DNA of 64,000 nucleotides from Pedococcus cremeus (lineage in GTDB: Bacteria; Actinomycetota; Actinomycetes; Actinomycetales; Dermatophilaceae), in contig NZ_FOHB01000013.1 in assembly GCF_900111375.1 (NCBI RefSeq), positions 1-64,000 of the forward strand. The letters run 5' to 3'. The notes below the pieces were generated by a model. That model made no database searches, had not been told where the DNA came from, and was given only the letters and a program-made list of their open reading frames with translations. Every line of letters starts with the position of its first letter. Position 1 is the stretch's first letter. The translations under genes and the position numbers were made by a program. Positions 22,489 through 30,890 of the stretch are shown piece by piece.

Positions 22489-23319
22489 ATGACCGGGGGA
22501 CCCCAGACACCTTCTCCTGCAACCGCGTCGGGCACCGGGCCGGGCATCGGGTCGGGCACCGATCCGGCGCTGCGGATCCGGGGGTTGCGCAAGCAGTTCG
22601 GCCAGACCGTGGCCGTCGCCGGCATCGACCTCGACGTGCCGCGGGGCTCCTTCTACGGGCTGGTCGGGCCCAACGGCGCCGGCAAGACCACGACGCTGTC
22701 GATGGCCACCGGGCTGCTGCGCCCCGACCAGGGCAGTGTCCACGTGCTCGGCACCGACGTCTGGGCCGACCCCGTGGCGGCGAAGGCGCGCATCGGCGTG
22801 CTGCCCGACGGGCTGCGGCTGTTCGACCGCCTCACGGGGCTGCAGCTGGTGGTCTACGCCGGCCTGCTCCGCGGCATGGACCGTGACGACGTGGTGCAGC
22901 GGGCCGGCGAGCTCGTCGCCGCGCTCGGCCTCGACGACGCCGCCGACAAGCTGGTGGTGGACTACTCGGCGGGCATGACGAAGAAGGTCACCCTGGCGTG
23001 CGCGCTGGTCCACGGACCACGGCTGCTGGTGCTCGACGAGCCGTTCGAGGCGGTGGACCCGGTGTCTGCCAAGACCATTCGCGGCATCCTGAGCCGTTAC
23101 GTCGAGGGCGGCGGCACGGTGGTGCTGTCGAGCCACGTCATGGACCTCGTGGAGCGCATCTGCACCGACGTCGCGATCATCGCCGGCGGCCACGTCCGGG
23201 CGGCAGGCAGGCTGGACGACGTGCGGGCGGGGGCCAGCCTCGAGGACCGCTTCCTCGACCTGGTCGGTGGCAGCACGGACGTGAAGGGGCTGGCGTGGTT
23301 GCACACCTCGTCCGACTGA
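22489..23319 (+). CDS. ABC transporter ATP-binding protein
   Basis: 276 residues, leaderless (TAGCGT at 22477-22482, 6 nt before ATG). Walker A GPNGAGKTTT (~62), signature YSAGMTKK (~165), Walker B LLVLDEPFEAVDP and the switch His in VLSSHVMD are all present. It is of the CcmA/DrrA drug- or multi-export type and is followed, with a 25-nt overlap, by its permease. Confidence 0.93.
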   Translation: MTGGPQTPSPATASGTGPGIGSGTDPALRIRGLRKQFGQTVAVAGIDLDVPRGSFYGLVGPNGAGKTTTLSMATGLLRPDQGSVHVLGTDVWADPVAAKARIGVLPDGLRLFDRLTGLQLVVYAGLLRGMDRDDVVQRAGELVAALGLDDAADKLVVDYSAGMTKKVTLACALVHGPRLLVLDEPFEAVDPVSAKTIRGILSRYVEGGGTVVLSSHVMDLVERICTDVAIIAGGHVRAAGRLDDVRAGASLEDRFLDLVGGSTDVKGLAWLHTSSD

Positions 23320-24866
23320 AGCTCCTGCTGCTGCGGAACACGCTGCGCCGCAGCCCCGCTGCGCTCGTCGGCATGGGGCTCGGCGTGCTCTACGGCGGCG
23401 GGATCCTCGTCCTGGTGCTCGTGGGGCTGGTCTCGCTGCGCTTCCTCCCGGACCTCGAGCCGAGCCGCACCGCCCTCACCCTCGGCGGCGCCTTCCTCGT
23501 GCTCGCCTGGGCGGTGGTGCCGGTGGTCGCCTTCGGCACCGACCCCACCCTCGACCCGAACCGCTTCGCGACGTTCGCCGTGCCGGAGCGGCAGCTCGCC
23601 ATCGGGCTGGCCGCCGCGGGCTTCATCGGCCTGCCCGGTGTGGCCACGACCCTGCTGGTGCTGGCCACGTTCGTCACCTGGTCACGTGGGGTGCTCCCGC
23701 TGCTCGGTGCGGTGGTGGGTGGTGCCCTCGCCCTGGCGACCTGCGTGCTGCTGAGCCGGGTCATCACAGCTGCCGCCTCCACCCTGCTCTCCAGCCGCCG
23801 CGGCCGTGACGTCGTCGCCGTGCTGGGCTTCGTCGCCCTCGTCGGCCTCGCCCCTGCGCTGAGCGTCGGGGGCAGCTTCGAGCTCACCCTCGCCGACCTT
23901 GCCGGGGTGACGACGGTGGTGGGCTGGACCCCGCTCGGCTGGGCGTGGGCGGCCCCGGCCGACCTCGCCGACGGGCTGCTGCTCACCGGCCTGGCGCGGC
24001 TCGTCCTGGCCGGGGCACTGGTCGCGGTGCTCCTCCTGCTCTGGCAGCGCCAGCTCGTGACGGCGGTGCACGACCCCCGCTCCTCGGCCCGCGACGCCGG
24101 TGCCACCGAGTCGGGGATCGGGCTGCTGGGCCGGCTGCCGGGCACCTCGTTGGGTGCGGTCGCGGCGCGCTCGGCGATCTACTGGCGGCGCGACCCGCGG
24201 CTCGGCTTCCCCGCCCTCATCACGACGCTCTTCCCCGCCGGCCTGCTGTTCGCCTGGCACCTCGGCGGCTCCGAGCTGGCCCTGGTCGCGATGCCCCTGG
24301 CGTCGGCCTACATGCTCGGGTGGGGACAGCACAACGACGTCGGCTACGACTCGACGGCGTTCTGGCTCCACGTCGCCAGCGCCGTCGACGGCGTCAGCGA
24401 CCGGCTGGGCCGGCTGTTCCCCTCCGCGGTGCTCGGGACGATCTGCCTGCCCGTGTATGCCGTGGTGGGCGCCGCCCTCGGTGACCGCTGGGACCTGCTG
24501 CCCGCGACCCTCGGTGCCGGTGCCGCCCTCCTGCTGGCCGGGTTCGGGGTGGCCAGCGTGACGAGCGCGCTCAAGCAGTACCCCGTGCCGGGGCCGGGGG
24601 AGAGCCCGTTCAGGACACCTCCGGGTGGTGCGGGGATCACGCTCGTCGTGCAGGCAGTCGTCGGCCTCGCCGTGCTGCTGCTCGCCTTGCCGGCGCTGGC
24701 CCTCGGGGCCCTGGCCTGGTTCGGCCACGCCTGGGCGGCCTGGGTGGCGCTCCCGGTCGGGGTCGCGACGGGCATAGGGGCCGCCGTGGTCGGCGTCCGG
24801 GTCGGGGCCCGGCTGTTCGAGCGCCGGATGCCGGAGCTGCTGCAGGACCTCGTACGGGTCCGCTGA
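23295..24866 (+). CDS. ABC-2-type transporter permease
   Basis: 523 residues from GTG at 23295, with AAGGGG upstream, overlapping the ATPase 3' end by 25 nt; this indicates a coupled two-gene operon. About 12 hydrophobic segments are spread over the whole length, with Leu/Val/Ala-rich helices and a longer cytoplasmic loop around residues 250-280 (LVTAVHDPRSSARDAG). No substrate-specific signature. An export function in the cytoplasmic membrane is inferred from the ATPase type. Confidence 0.83.
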   Translation: MVAHLVRLKLLLLRNTLRRSPAALVGMGLGVLYGGGILVLVLVGLVSLRFLPDLEPSRTALTLGGAFLVLAWAVVPVVAFGTDPTLDPNRFATFAVPERQLAIGLAAAGFIGLPGVATTLLVLATFVTWSRGVLPLLGAVVGGALALATCVLLSRVITAAASTLLSSRRGRDVVAVLGFVALVGLAPALSVGGSFELTLADLAGVTTVVGWTPLGWAWAAPADLADGLLLTGLARLVLAGALVAVLLLLWQRQLVTAVHDPRSSARDAGATESGIGLLGRLPGTSLGAVAARSAIYWRRDPRLGFPALITTLFPAGLLFAWHLGGSELALVAMPLASAYMLGWGQHNDVGYDSTAFWLHVASAVDGVSDRLGRLFPSAVLGTICLPVYAVVGAALGDRWDLLPATLGAGAALLLAGFGVASVTSALKQYPVPGPGESPFRTPPGGAGITLVVQAVVGLAVLLLALPALALGALAWFGHAWAAWVALPVGVATGIGAAVVGVRVGARLFERRMPELLQDLVRVR

Positions 24867-24909
24867 GCCGGCCGCGACGGGACGCCGGACCCTCGGCGAC
24901 GACGGCCGG

Positions 24910-25671
24910 TCAGTGCGCCGACGTGGCCGCGAGCTGGGCGGCCCCGATGATGCCGGCCCGGTTCTCGAGCTGGGCCGGGATGATCGGCGTGCGCAGGTCC
25001 AGCAGGGGAAGGTACCTGTCGGCCTTCTTCGACACGCCGCCGCCGACGACGAACAGGTCGGGCCAGAGCAGCGCCTCGAGGTGGCTGTAGTAGCGCTGCA
25101 GCCGCTTCGCCCACTCCTCCCACGACAGGTCCTCGGCCTCCCGCGCGCCGGACGAGGCCCGCGTCTCCGCGTCGTGGCCGTCGACCTCGAGGTGGCCGAG
25201 CTCGGAGTTGGGCACCAGCACGCCGTCGTGGATCAGCGCGGTGCCGATGCCGGTACCGAGGGTCGTCAGGATGACCAGCCCGTCGCGACCCCGCGCGGCA
25301 CCGTGGTACATCTCGCCGATGCCCGCGGCGTCGGCGTCGTTGACGGCGATGACGGGGTGGTCGAGCAGGTCGTGCAGGTGGGTCACCACGTCGAAACCGA
25401 CCCAGTCCGGGTGGATGTTGGCGGCCGACCGCACCACCCCGTGGGTGACCACGCCCGGGATGGTGACGCCGATCGGCAGGTGCCCCTGCGTGCCGTCGAA
25501 GTGCTCGACGATCTCGCCGATGACCTCGCAGACAGCCTGGGGCGAGGCGCCTTCCGGCGTCGGGATGCGCAGGCGGTCGGTGGCGAAGTCGCCACGGTCG
25601 AGGTCGACGGGGGCGCCCTTGATGCCGCTGCCGCCGACGTCGATCCCGAGTGCGGTGACCGGTGCCGTCAT
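24910..25671 (-). CDS. ppgK: Polyphosphate glucokinase
   Basis: 253 residues from ATG at 25669-25671, AAGGAG 6 nt upstream. ROK-family kinase: phosphate loop GIDVGGSGIKGAPVDL at the N-terminus, VNDADAAGIGEM (catalytic Asp), TLGTGIGTALI, and NSELGHLEVDG in place of the zinc motif, all close to actinobacterial PpgK (polyP/ATP-glucose phosphotransferase). Catalyses entry of glucose into glycolysis using polyphosphate. Single-gene unit ahead of map; it provides the phosphorylating alternative to the direct glucose oxidation proposed for the GMC operon. Confidence 0.93.
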   Translation of the reverse strand: MTAPVTALGIDVGGSGIKGAPVDLDRGDFATDRLRIPTPEGASPQAVCEVIGEIVEHFDGTQGHLPIGVTIPGVVTHGVVRSAANIHPDWVGFDVVTHLHDLLDHPVIAVNDADAAGIGEMYHGAARGRDGLVILTTLGTGIGTALIHDGVLVPNSELGHLEVDGHDAETRASSGAREAEDLSWEEWAKRLQRYYSHLEALLWPDLFVVGGGVSKKADRYLPLLDLRTPIIPAQLENRAGIIGAAQLAATSAH

Positions 25672-25749
25672 GTGCTGCTCCTTTCGCTGCCACCACACCC
25701 TAGGTCGCGAGCGGTCGGCCTGCGCGGTCACCGGAGCGGCAGCGGCGCC

Positions 25750-26613
25750 TCAGGGGAGGGTGAGGATCTCGTTGCCGCTCTCGGTGATCAGGATGGTGTG
25801 CTCGAACTGCGCCGAGCGCTTGCGGTCCTTGGTGACCACCGTCCAGTCGTCGTCCCACATCTCCCACTCGTGGGTGCCGAGGTTGAGCATCGGCTCGATG
25901 GTGAACGTCATACCGGGCTCGATGACGGTGTTGTAGGACGGCGCCGCGTCGTAGTGGGGGATGATCAGGCCGGAGTGGAACTCGGCGCCGATGCCGTGAC
26001 CGGTGAAGTCACGCACCACGCCGTAGCCGAACCGGCGGGCGTAGGACTCGATCACGCGGCCGATGACGTTCACCTCGCGGCCGGGCTTCGCGGCCTTGAT
26101 GCCGCGCATCATCGCCTCGTGGGTGCGCTCGACCAGCAGGCGCGACTCCTCGTCGACGTCGCCGCACAGGTAGGTCGCGTCGGTGTCGCCGTGCACGCCG
26201 TCGATGTAGGCGGTGATGTCGATGTTGACGATGTCGCCGTCCTCGAGGGGCCGGCTGTCGGGGATGCCGTGGCAGATGACCTCGTTGACCGAGGTGCACA
26301 GCGACTTGGGGAAGCCGCGGTAGCCTAGCGTCGAGGGGTAGGCGCCGTGGTCGAGGAGGAACTCGTGGCCGACCCGGTCGATCTCGTCGGTCGTCACGCC
26401 GGGGGCGATCGCGGCGGCCGCGGCCTCCATCGCCTGGGCGGCGATCCGCCCGGCGACGCGCATCTTCTCGATGGTCTCGGCGTCCTTGACCTCGGGGCCC
26501 AGGCCCTTCGCCGGCGCCGGCCGGTCGACGTACTCGGGCCGCCTGATCGAGGCGGGCACGGGGCGCCGCGGCGACACGGTCCCGGGGGCGACAGTTGCGT
26601 ACGTCAGCGGCAT
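25750..26613 (-). CDS. map: Methionine aminopeptidase, type I
   Basis: 287 residues; ATG at 26611-26613 is leaderless, with TAGACT 7 nt before it. The five metal ligands are visible: Asp of [10 protein letters not shown] and of HGDTDATY, His of DFTGHGIG, Glu of FTIEPML and Glu of AQFEHTI. A ~45-residue N-terminal extension ([18 protein letters not shown]) is the usual proline-rich linker of actinobacterial MapB-type enzymes. It removes initiator Met co-translationally. Confidence 0.94.
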   Translation of the reverse strand: MPLTYATVAPGTVSPRRPVPASIRRPEYVDRPAPAKGLGPEVKDAETIEKMRVAGRIAAQAMEAAAAAIAPGVTTDEIDRVGHEFLLDHGAYPSTLGYRGFPKSLCTSVNEVICHGIPDSRPLEDGDIVNIDITAYIDGVHGDTDATYLCGDVDEESRLLVERTHEAMMRGIKAAKPGREVNVIGRVIESYARRFGYGVVRDFTGHGIGAEFHSGLIIPHYDAAPSYNTVIEPGMTFTIEPMLNLGTHEWEMWDDDWTVVTKDRKRSAQFEHTILITESGNEILTLP

Positions 26614-26626
26614 ACGGTGGAGTCTA
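26613..26626. promoter_or_regulatory. Back-to-back -10 boxes of map and the small conserved gene
   Basis: Plus strand TACGGT at 26613-26618 (inside GGCATACGGTGG) and minus strand TAGACT at 26621-26626. Only two bases separate the boxes, so the two polymerases could not bind at once. Confidence 0.5.
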
Positions 26627-26662
26627 GGCAGCCCGACCCGCACACCGACATGGAGGCTCTCG

Positions 26663-26851
26663 ATGGCTTTCTGGTTCAACATCTCCACCGGCAAGGTCGA
26701 GACCGACGAGACCCGCAGCCGCGGTGAGGACGTCATGGGCCCCTACGCCACCGAGGAGGAGGCGTCGCACGCCCTCGAGACCGCCCGCGCGAAGACCGAG
26801 CGCTGGGACGAGGAGGACCGCGCCTGGGCCGACGAGGACGTCGACGACTGA
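26663..26851 (+). CDS. Small conserved acidic protein, 62 residues
   Basis: ATG at 26663 with GGAGG 6 nt upstream. The protein [16 protein letters not shown]... contains [19 protein letters not shown] and ends in an Asp/Glu-rich tail ([14 protein letters not shown]). I recognise the pattern of a widespread actinobacterial small protein that opens with a W-F-N pattern and carries GPYxTREEA, reminiscent of SPOR-like stretches, but no function is assigned. Transcribed from the shared promoter region with map. Confidence 0.78.
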   Translation: MAFWFNISTGKVETDETRSRGEDVMGPYATEEEASHALETARAKTERWDEEDRAWADEDVDD

Positions 26852-26883
26852 GGCCGGTGGGGGTGCTCCTCGGCAGCGACTCC

Positions 26884-27531
26884 TCAGTCGTTGCGGCGGT
26901 GGACGCTGACCACGTAGCCGCCCTCGGGACTCCAGGGCTGGCGGTCCCAGGTGCCGTGGCGCCGCAGGAACGACAGCCCCGCCACCGTGCAGGCGTTGTC
27001 GTAGTCCTCCAGCGGGGTCACCGGCACACCCGCCGGCAGGTGCGACGCGTCGAGCCCGAACCCGGCCACCACCAGACCACCCGGCTCCAGATGCGCGGTG
27101 ATGCGCTCCATCGCCGCGAGCAGCGTGCCGGGCGCCAGCAGTGGCACGACGTTGCCGGCGAGCAGGACCAGCTGGAACGCCTGTGAGCGGAGCTGCAGCC
27201 GGCTGAGGTCCTGCTGCAGCCAGGAGGTGGCGGGGTCGCGCCGCCGCGCCACCTCGATCATGTCGCGGTCGGCGTCGACGCCGACGCAGTGGTAGCCGAG
27301 CGCGGTCAGCTGGGTGGCCACGCGACCGGTGCCGCACCCGGCGTCGAGGACGCGGGCCGGTGGCGGCAGCACCGACTGCACGAAGGAGGCCTCGCCGTGC
27401 ACGTCGAGCCCCTTGGCCGCCAGATCGTCGAAGCGGCGCTGGTATGCCGTGGCGGCACCGATGCCGCCGGAGACCTCCGACCAGCGGGTGCGGGGCTCGC
27501 TCTCGGGGACCGGGATCTCGTGCTCGCTCAT
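26884..27531 (-). CDS. Class I SAM-dependent methyltransferase
   Basis: 215 residues; ATG at 27529-27531 is leaderless, with TACGCT 6 nt before it. SAM motif I is VLDAGCGTGRVA (~62), motif II acidic residue in GVDADRDMIEVA, motif post-I SWLQQDL, and VLLAGNVVPLLAPG. The substrate is unknown. It ends 32 bp from the convergent small acidic-protein gene. Confidence 0.88.
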   Translation of the reverse strand: MSEHEIPVPESEPRTRWSEVSGGIGAATAYQRRFDDLAAKGLDVHGEASFVQSVLPPPARVLDAGCGTGRVATQLTALGYHCVGVDADRDMIEVARRRDPATSWLQQDLSRLQLRSQAFQLVLLAGNVVPLLAPGTLLAAMERITAHLEPGGLVVAGFGLDASHLPAGVPVTPLEDYDNACTVAGLSFLRRHGTWDRQPWSPEGGYVVSVHRRND

Positions 27532-27550
27532 GGGGCCAGCGTAGGGCCGC

Positions 27551-28582
27551 TCACCGCACCAGCTTGGGCAGTACGTCGCGGCCGAAGACCTCGATCCACT
27601 CGCGCTGGTTGCGGCCGACGTTGTGCAGGTAGACCCGGTCGAAGCCGAGGTCGACGTAGCGCTGGATCTCGGCGCGGTGCACGTCGAGGTCGGCCGAGAC
27701 CACCATGCGGCCGTCGAAGTCCTCGGGTCGCACCAGCTTGGCCATCTGCTCGAACTCGAACGGGCTGCGGATGTCGGCCTTGGGGAACTTCATCCCGCCG
27801 TTGGGCCACTCGGTCACGGCGTTCTGCAGCGCCTGCTCGTCGGTCTCGGCCCACGACAGGTGCAGCTGGAGCACCTTGGGCATGGTCGACGGGTCCTTGC
27901 CGGCCTCGCGAGCGCCCTCCTCGAACTTCGCGAACAGGCCCTCGATCTTCTCCAGCGGGGCGCCGACGGTGATCATGCCGTCGGCGAACTTGCCGGTCTT
28001 CTTCGCGTTGATGGGCCCGGCCGTGGCGACCAGTACCGGGGGAGCGACCTCGGGCATGGTCCACAGGCGGGTGGTCTCCATCTTGAAGAACTCGCCGGAG
28101 AACTTGGTGTCCCTGCCCTTCAGGGAGGCGGAGAAGAGCTGGTTGACGAGCTCGATGGCCTCCCACATGCGGCGCGAGCGCTCGCCGGCCTCGGGCCAGT
28201 AGCCCGGCACCACGTGCTCGTTGAGCGCCTCGCCGGTGCCCAGGCCGAGCCAGCTGCGGCCGGGGTTCATGGCCTCCAGCGTCGCCGCGGCCTGCGCCAC
28301 GATCGCCGGGTGGAACCGGAACGACGGACAGGTGACGCCCGGGCCGAGGTCGCCCTCGGTGCGCTCACCGACCGCGGCGAGCACGTTCCACACGAAGGAC
28401 GCCTGGCCCTGCTGTGGCACCCACGGCTGGAAGTGGTCGGCGGCCATGCACCCCGAGAAGCCGTGGGCCTCGGCGTGCACGGTCAGGTCGATCGCCTCGC
28501 GCGGTGCGAACTGCTCGAGCATGGCGGCGTAGCCGACCGTGAGGGAGCCGTCGGGGGTCATCGCGTGGGTCCGGTCCGTCAT
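27551..28582 (-). CDS. F420-dependent glucose-6-phosphate dehydrogenase-type LLM oxidoreductase
   Basis: 343 residues; leaderless ATG at 28580-28582 with TACCGT 6 nt before. Luciferase-like TIM barrel with MAADHFQPWVPQQGQASFVW near residue 48, GPGVTCPSFRFHPAIVAQA and LGLGTGEALNEHVVPG, which are hallmarks of the F420-dependent FGD family. The exact substrate (glucose-6-phosphate or other) is uncertain, since close homologues include hydroxymycolate and sugar dehydrogenases. Depends on cofactor F420, which fits an actinobacterium. Confidence 0.87.
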   Translation of the reverse strand: MTDRTHAMTPDGSLTVGYAAMLEQFAPREAIDLTVHAEAHGFSGCMAADHFQPWVPQQGQASFVWNVLAAVGERTEGDLGPGVTCPSFRFHPAIVAQAAATLEAMNPGRSWLGLGTGEALNEHVVPGYWPEAGERSRRMWEAIELVNQLFSASLKGRDTKFSGEFFKMETTRLWTMPEVAPPVLVATAGPINAKKTGKFADGMITVGAPLEKIEGLFAKFEEGAREAGKDPSTMPKVLQLHLSWAETDEQALQNAVTEWPNGGMKFPKADIRSPFEFEQMAKLVRPEDFDGRMVVSADLDVHRAEIQRYVDLGFDRVYLHNVGRNQREWIEVFGRDVLPKLVR

Positions 28583-28628
28583 GCGGTCACGGTATCCCGC
28601 AGCCGCGCGGGGTGAGAGTCTCGGCCCC

Positions 28629-29948
28629 ATGCCTGACGACACCCCCATCTCCGCCGATGAGCAGGCAGTGCTCGACGCCGTCGACGAGCAGGGACTGCTG
28701 CGTGACCTGGCCGCGCTCGTGGCCATCCCCTCCGTGGGCGGCACCGAGGCCGAGGTCGCGGCCCAGGAGTGGTGCGCCGGCCGGCTGGCCGAGCTCGGCC
28801 TCTCCGTGGACGCCTGGGACATCGACGTGGCCGCGGAGCGGGCGGCGCCGGGCTTCCCCGGGATGGAGGTGGAGCGCACCCGTGCCCGAGGCTGCGTCGG
28901 CGTTCTCGATGGGGGCGCGCGGCCCACGAGGGCGCAGGGCGCCGGTATGCCGTCGCTGGCCTTCTGCGGCCACACGGACGTGGTGCCCCCGGGAGACCCG
29001 GCGGCCTGGCCGGAGGGCGACCCGTGGCGCCTGCGGCGGACCGACGGCGTCGCCGCCGGGCGCGGAACCTGCGACATGAAGGGCGGTCTCGCCGCTGTGC
29101 TGGGGGCGGTGTCGGCCCTCGTCTCGACCGGCGTGCGGCTGGACCGACCGCTGGCCGTCCACGCCGTCAGCGCCGAGGAGGACGGCGGGCTGGGGGCGTT
29201 CGCCACCCTGCGGCGCGGACACCGCGCCGAGGCCTGCGTCATCGCCGAGCCGACCTCAGGTGCCGTCGTGCCGGCGAACGGAGGCTCGCTCACGTTCCGG
29301 CTCGAGATCCGTGGCCGGGCCACGCACGGCTCGACCCGCACCCGGGGTGTGAGCGCCGTCGACCTGCTGGCGCCGGTGCAGGCGGCGCTGGGCGAGCTGG
29401 AGGCGGAGCGGAACGCCTCTGCGCCACCGTTGTTCGCGCACCTCGACCTGCCCTGGCCGCTGTCCATCGGCGTGGTGCACGCGGGTGACTGGGCGAGCAC
29501 TGTGCCCGACCGACTGGTCGCCGAGGGACGGTACGGCGTCCGGCTGGGGGAGTCGCTCGACGACGCGCGGGCCGCGTTCGAGGAGGGTTTGGGGCGCGCC
29601 GGTGCCGCCCACCCGTGGCTGCGCGACCACCCGGTGCAGGTCAGCTGGCCCGGGGGCGAGTTCGCCTCCGGGGCCTTGCCGGACGGTGACCCGTTGCTGC
29701 CCGACCTCGTGAGCTGCGTTGTCGCACAGGGCAGCTCTGCGCCGGCGGTGCTGGGTGCCCCTTACGGGTCAGACCTGCGCCACTACGCCGCCGCGGGGAT
29801 CCCCACCGTCCAGTACGGGCCGGGCGACGTCGAGCACGCGCACGCGCTCGACGAGCACGTGCAGGTGGCGGACCTGGTGCGGTGTGCCCGGGTCTACGCC
29901 CTGCTGGCGCTGCGCCGGTGCGGGCCTCACATGGCGTCGGGGCGCTGA
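28629..29948 (+). CDS. M20-family peptidase/deacetylase
   Basis: 439 residues from ATG at 28629; GAGTCT 7 nt before suggests a leaderless start. Metal sites typical of ArgE/DapE/CPG2: FCGHTDVVPPGD (~115), CDMKGGLAAV (~150), SAEEDGG (~183, catalytic Glu pair) and AEPTSGAVV (~213). The dimerisation domain follows (RGRATHGSTRTRG), and the C-terminal HALDEHVQVADL carries the last ligand His. Role as acetylornithine deacetylase or dipeptidase is undetermined; no argE context. Confidence 0.87.
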   Translation: MPDDTPISADEQAVLDAVDEQGLLRDLAALVAIPSVGGTEAEVAAQEWCAGRLAELGLSVDAWDIDVAAERAAPGFPGMEVERTRARGCVGVLDGGARPTRAQGAGMPSLAFCGHTDVVPPGDPAAWPEGDPWRLRRTDGVAAGRGTCDMKGGLAAVLGAVSALVSTGVRLDRPLAVHAVSAEEDGGLGAFATLRRGHRAEACVIAEPTSGAVVPANGGSLTFRLEIRGRATHGSTRTRGVSAVDLLAPVQAALGELEAERNASAPPLFAHLDLPWPLSIGVVHAGDWASTVPDRLVAEGRYGVRLGESLDDARAAFEEGLGRAGAAHPWLRDHPVQVSWPGGEFASGALPDGDPLLPDLVSCVVAQGSSAPAVLGAPYGSDLRHYAAAGIPTVQYGPGDVEHAHALDEHVQVADLVRCARVYALLALRRCGPHMASGR

Positions 29949-29977
29949 ACTCGGGTCGCCCACCTTCGGGCGTCGAC

Positions 29978-30856
29978 CTACTCCTCGAACGAGTGCTCGG
30001 CGGCCGGGAAGGCGCCGGAGGCGACGTCCGCGGCATACGCCCTGGCTGCCTCGGCGAGGGTGCCGCGCAGGTCGGCGTACTTCTTGACGAAGCGCGGTGG
30101 CTTTCCGCCCCGGAGCCCGGCCATGTCCGACCACACGAGCACCTGGGCGTCGCAGTCCGGACCGGCGCCAATGCCGATGGTCGGGATGGACAGGACCTCG
30201 GTGACCCGGGCGGCGAGGGGGGCGGGGACCATCTCCATGACGACGGCGAAGCACCCGGCCTGCTCGAGGGCCACCGCGTCGTCGACGAGGCGGTCGGCCG
30301 CGTCACCGCGGCCCTGCACCTTGTAGCCGCCCAGCACGTGCTCGCTCTGGGGCGTGAAGCCGACGTGCCCCATGACGGGGATGCCGGCGCGCACGAGCAG
30401 CTCGATCTCGGGGACCATGGCCTTGCCGCCCTCGAGCTTCACCGCGTGGGCGAGGCCCTCCTTCATGAACCGTGTGGCGGTGCCGAGCGCCTGCTCCGGG
30501 CTGGCCTGGTAGGAGCCGAACGGCAGGTCGGCGACGACCATCGCGCGCCGGGCCGAGGTCGTCACAGCCTTCACCAGCGGCAGCAGGTGGTCGACGGTGA
30601 CGGGCACCGTGGTCTCGAAGCCGAAGACGTTGTTGCCGGCCGAGTCACCGACGAGGAGCACGGGGATGCCGGCCTCGTCGAAGATCTCCGCCGAGTACTG
30701 GTCGTAGGCGGTGAGCATGGCCCACTTCTCGCCCCGCTCCTTCATGGCCTGCAGGTGCGGGATGCGGACCCGCCGCACGGGGGCGCCACCAGCCCGGGCC
30801 TGGGGGCCGGAGCCGTAGGGAGCCGTGGTCTCGCCGGTGGGAGAGGAGTCGCTCAT
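29978..30856 (-). CDS. panB: 3-methyl-2-oxobutanoate hydroxymethyltransferase
   Basis: 292 residues; leaderless ATG (TAGGAT 6 nt before). Pantothenate pathway: transfers a hydroxymethyl group from methylene-THF to 2-oxoisovalerate. Motifs: [60 protein letters not shown] and [20 protein letters not shown] 30-residue Gly/Pro-rich N-terminal extension precedes the barrel. panC is not in the window. Confidence 0.95.
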   Translation of the reverse strand: MSDSSPTGETTAPYGSGPQARAGGAPVRRVRIPHLQAMKERGEKWAMLTAYDQYSAEIFDEAGIPVLLVGDSAGNNVFGFETTVPVTVDHLLPLVKAVTTSARRAMVVADLPFGSYQASPEQALGTATRFMKEGLAHAVKLEGGKAMVPEIELLVRAGIPVMGHVGFTPQSEHVLGGYKVQGRGDAADRLVDDAVALEQAGCFAVVMEMVPAPLAARVTEVLSIPTIGIGAGPDCDAQVLVWSDMAGLRGGKPPRFVKKYADLRGTLAEAARAYAADVASGAFPAAEHSFEE

Positions 30857-30890
30857 GCCGGGATCCTAGGGGCCCGCACAGGGAAGGGGC

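Noticed and set aside
22998-23294. Upstream extension of the ABC permease frame
   Set aside because: It overlaps the well-conserved ATPase in another frame; the GTG at 23295 has a ribosome site.
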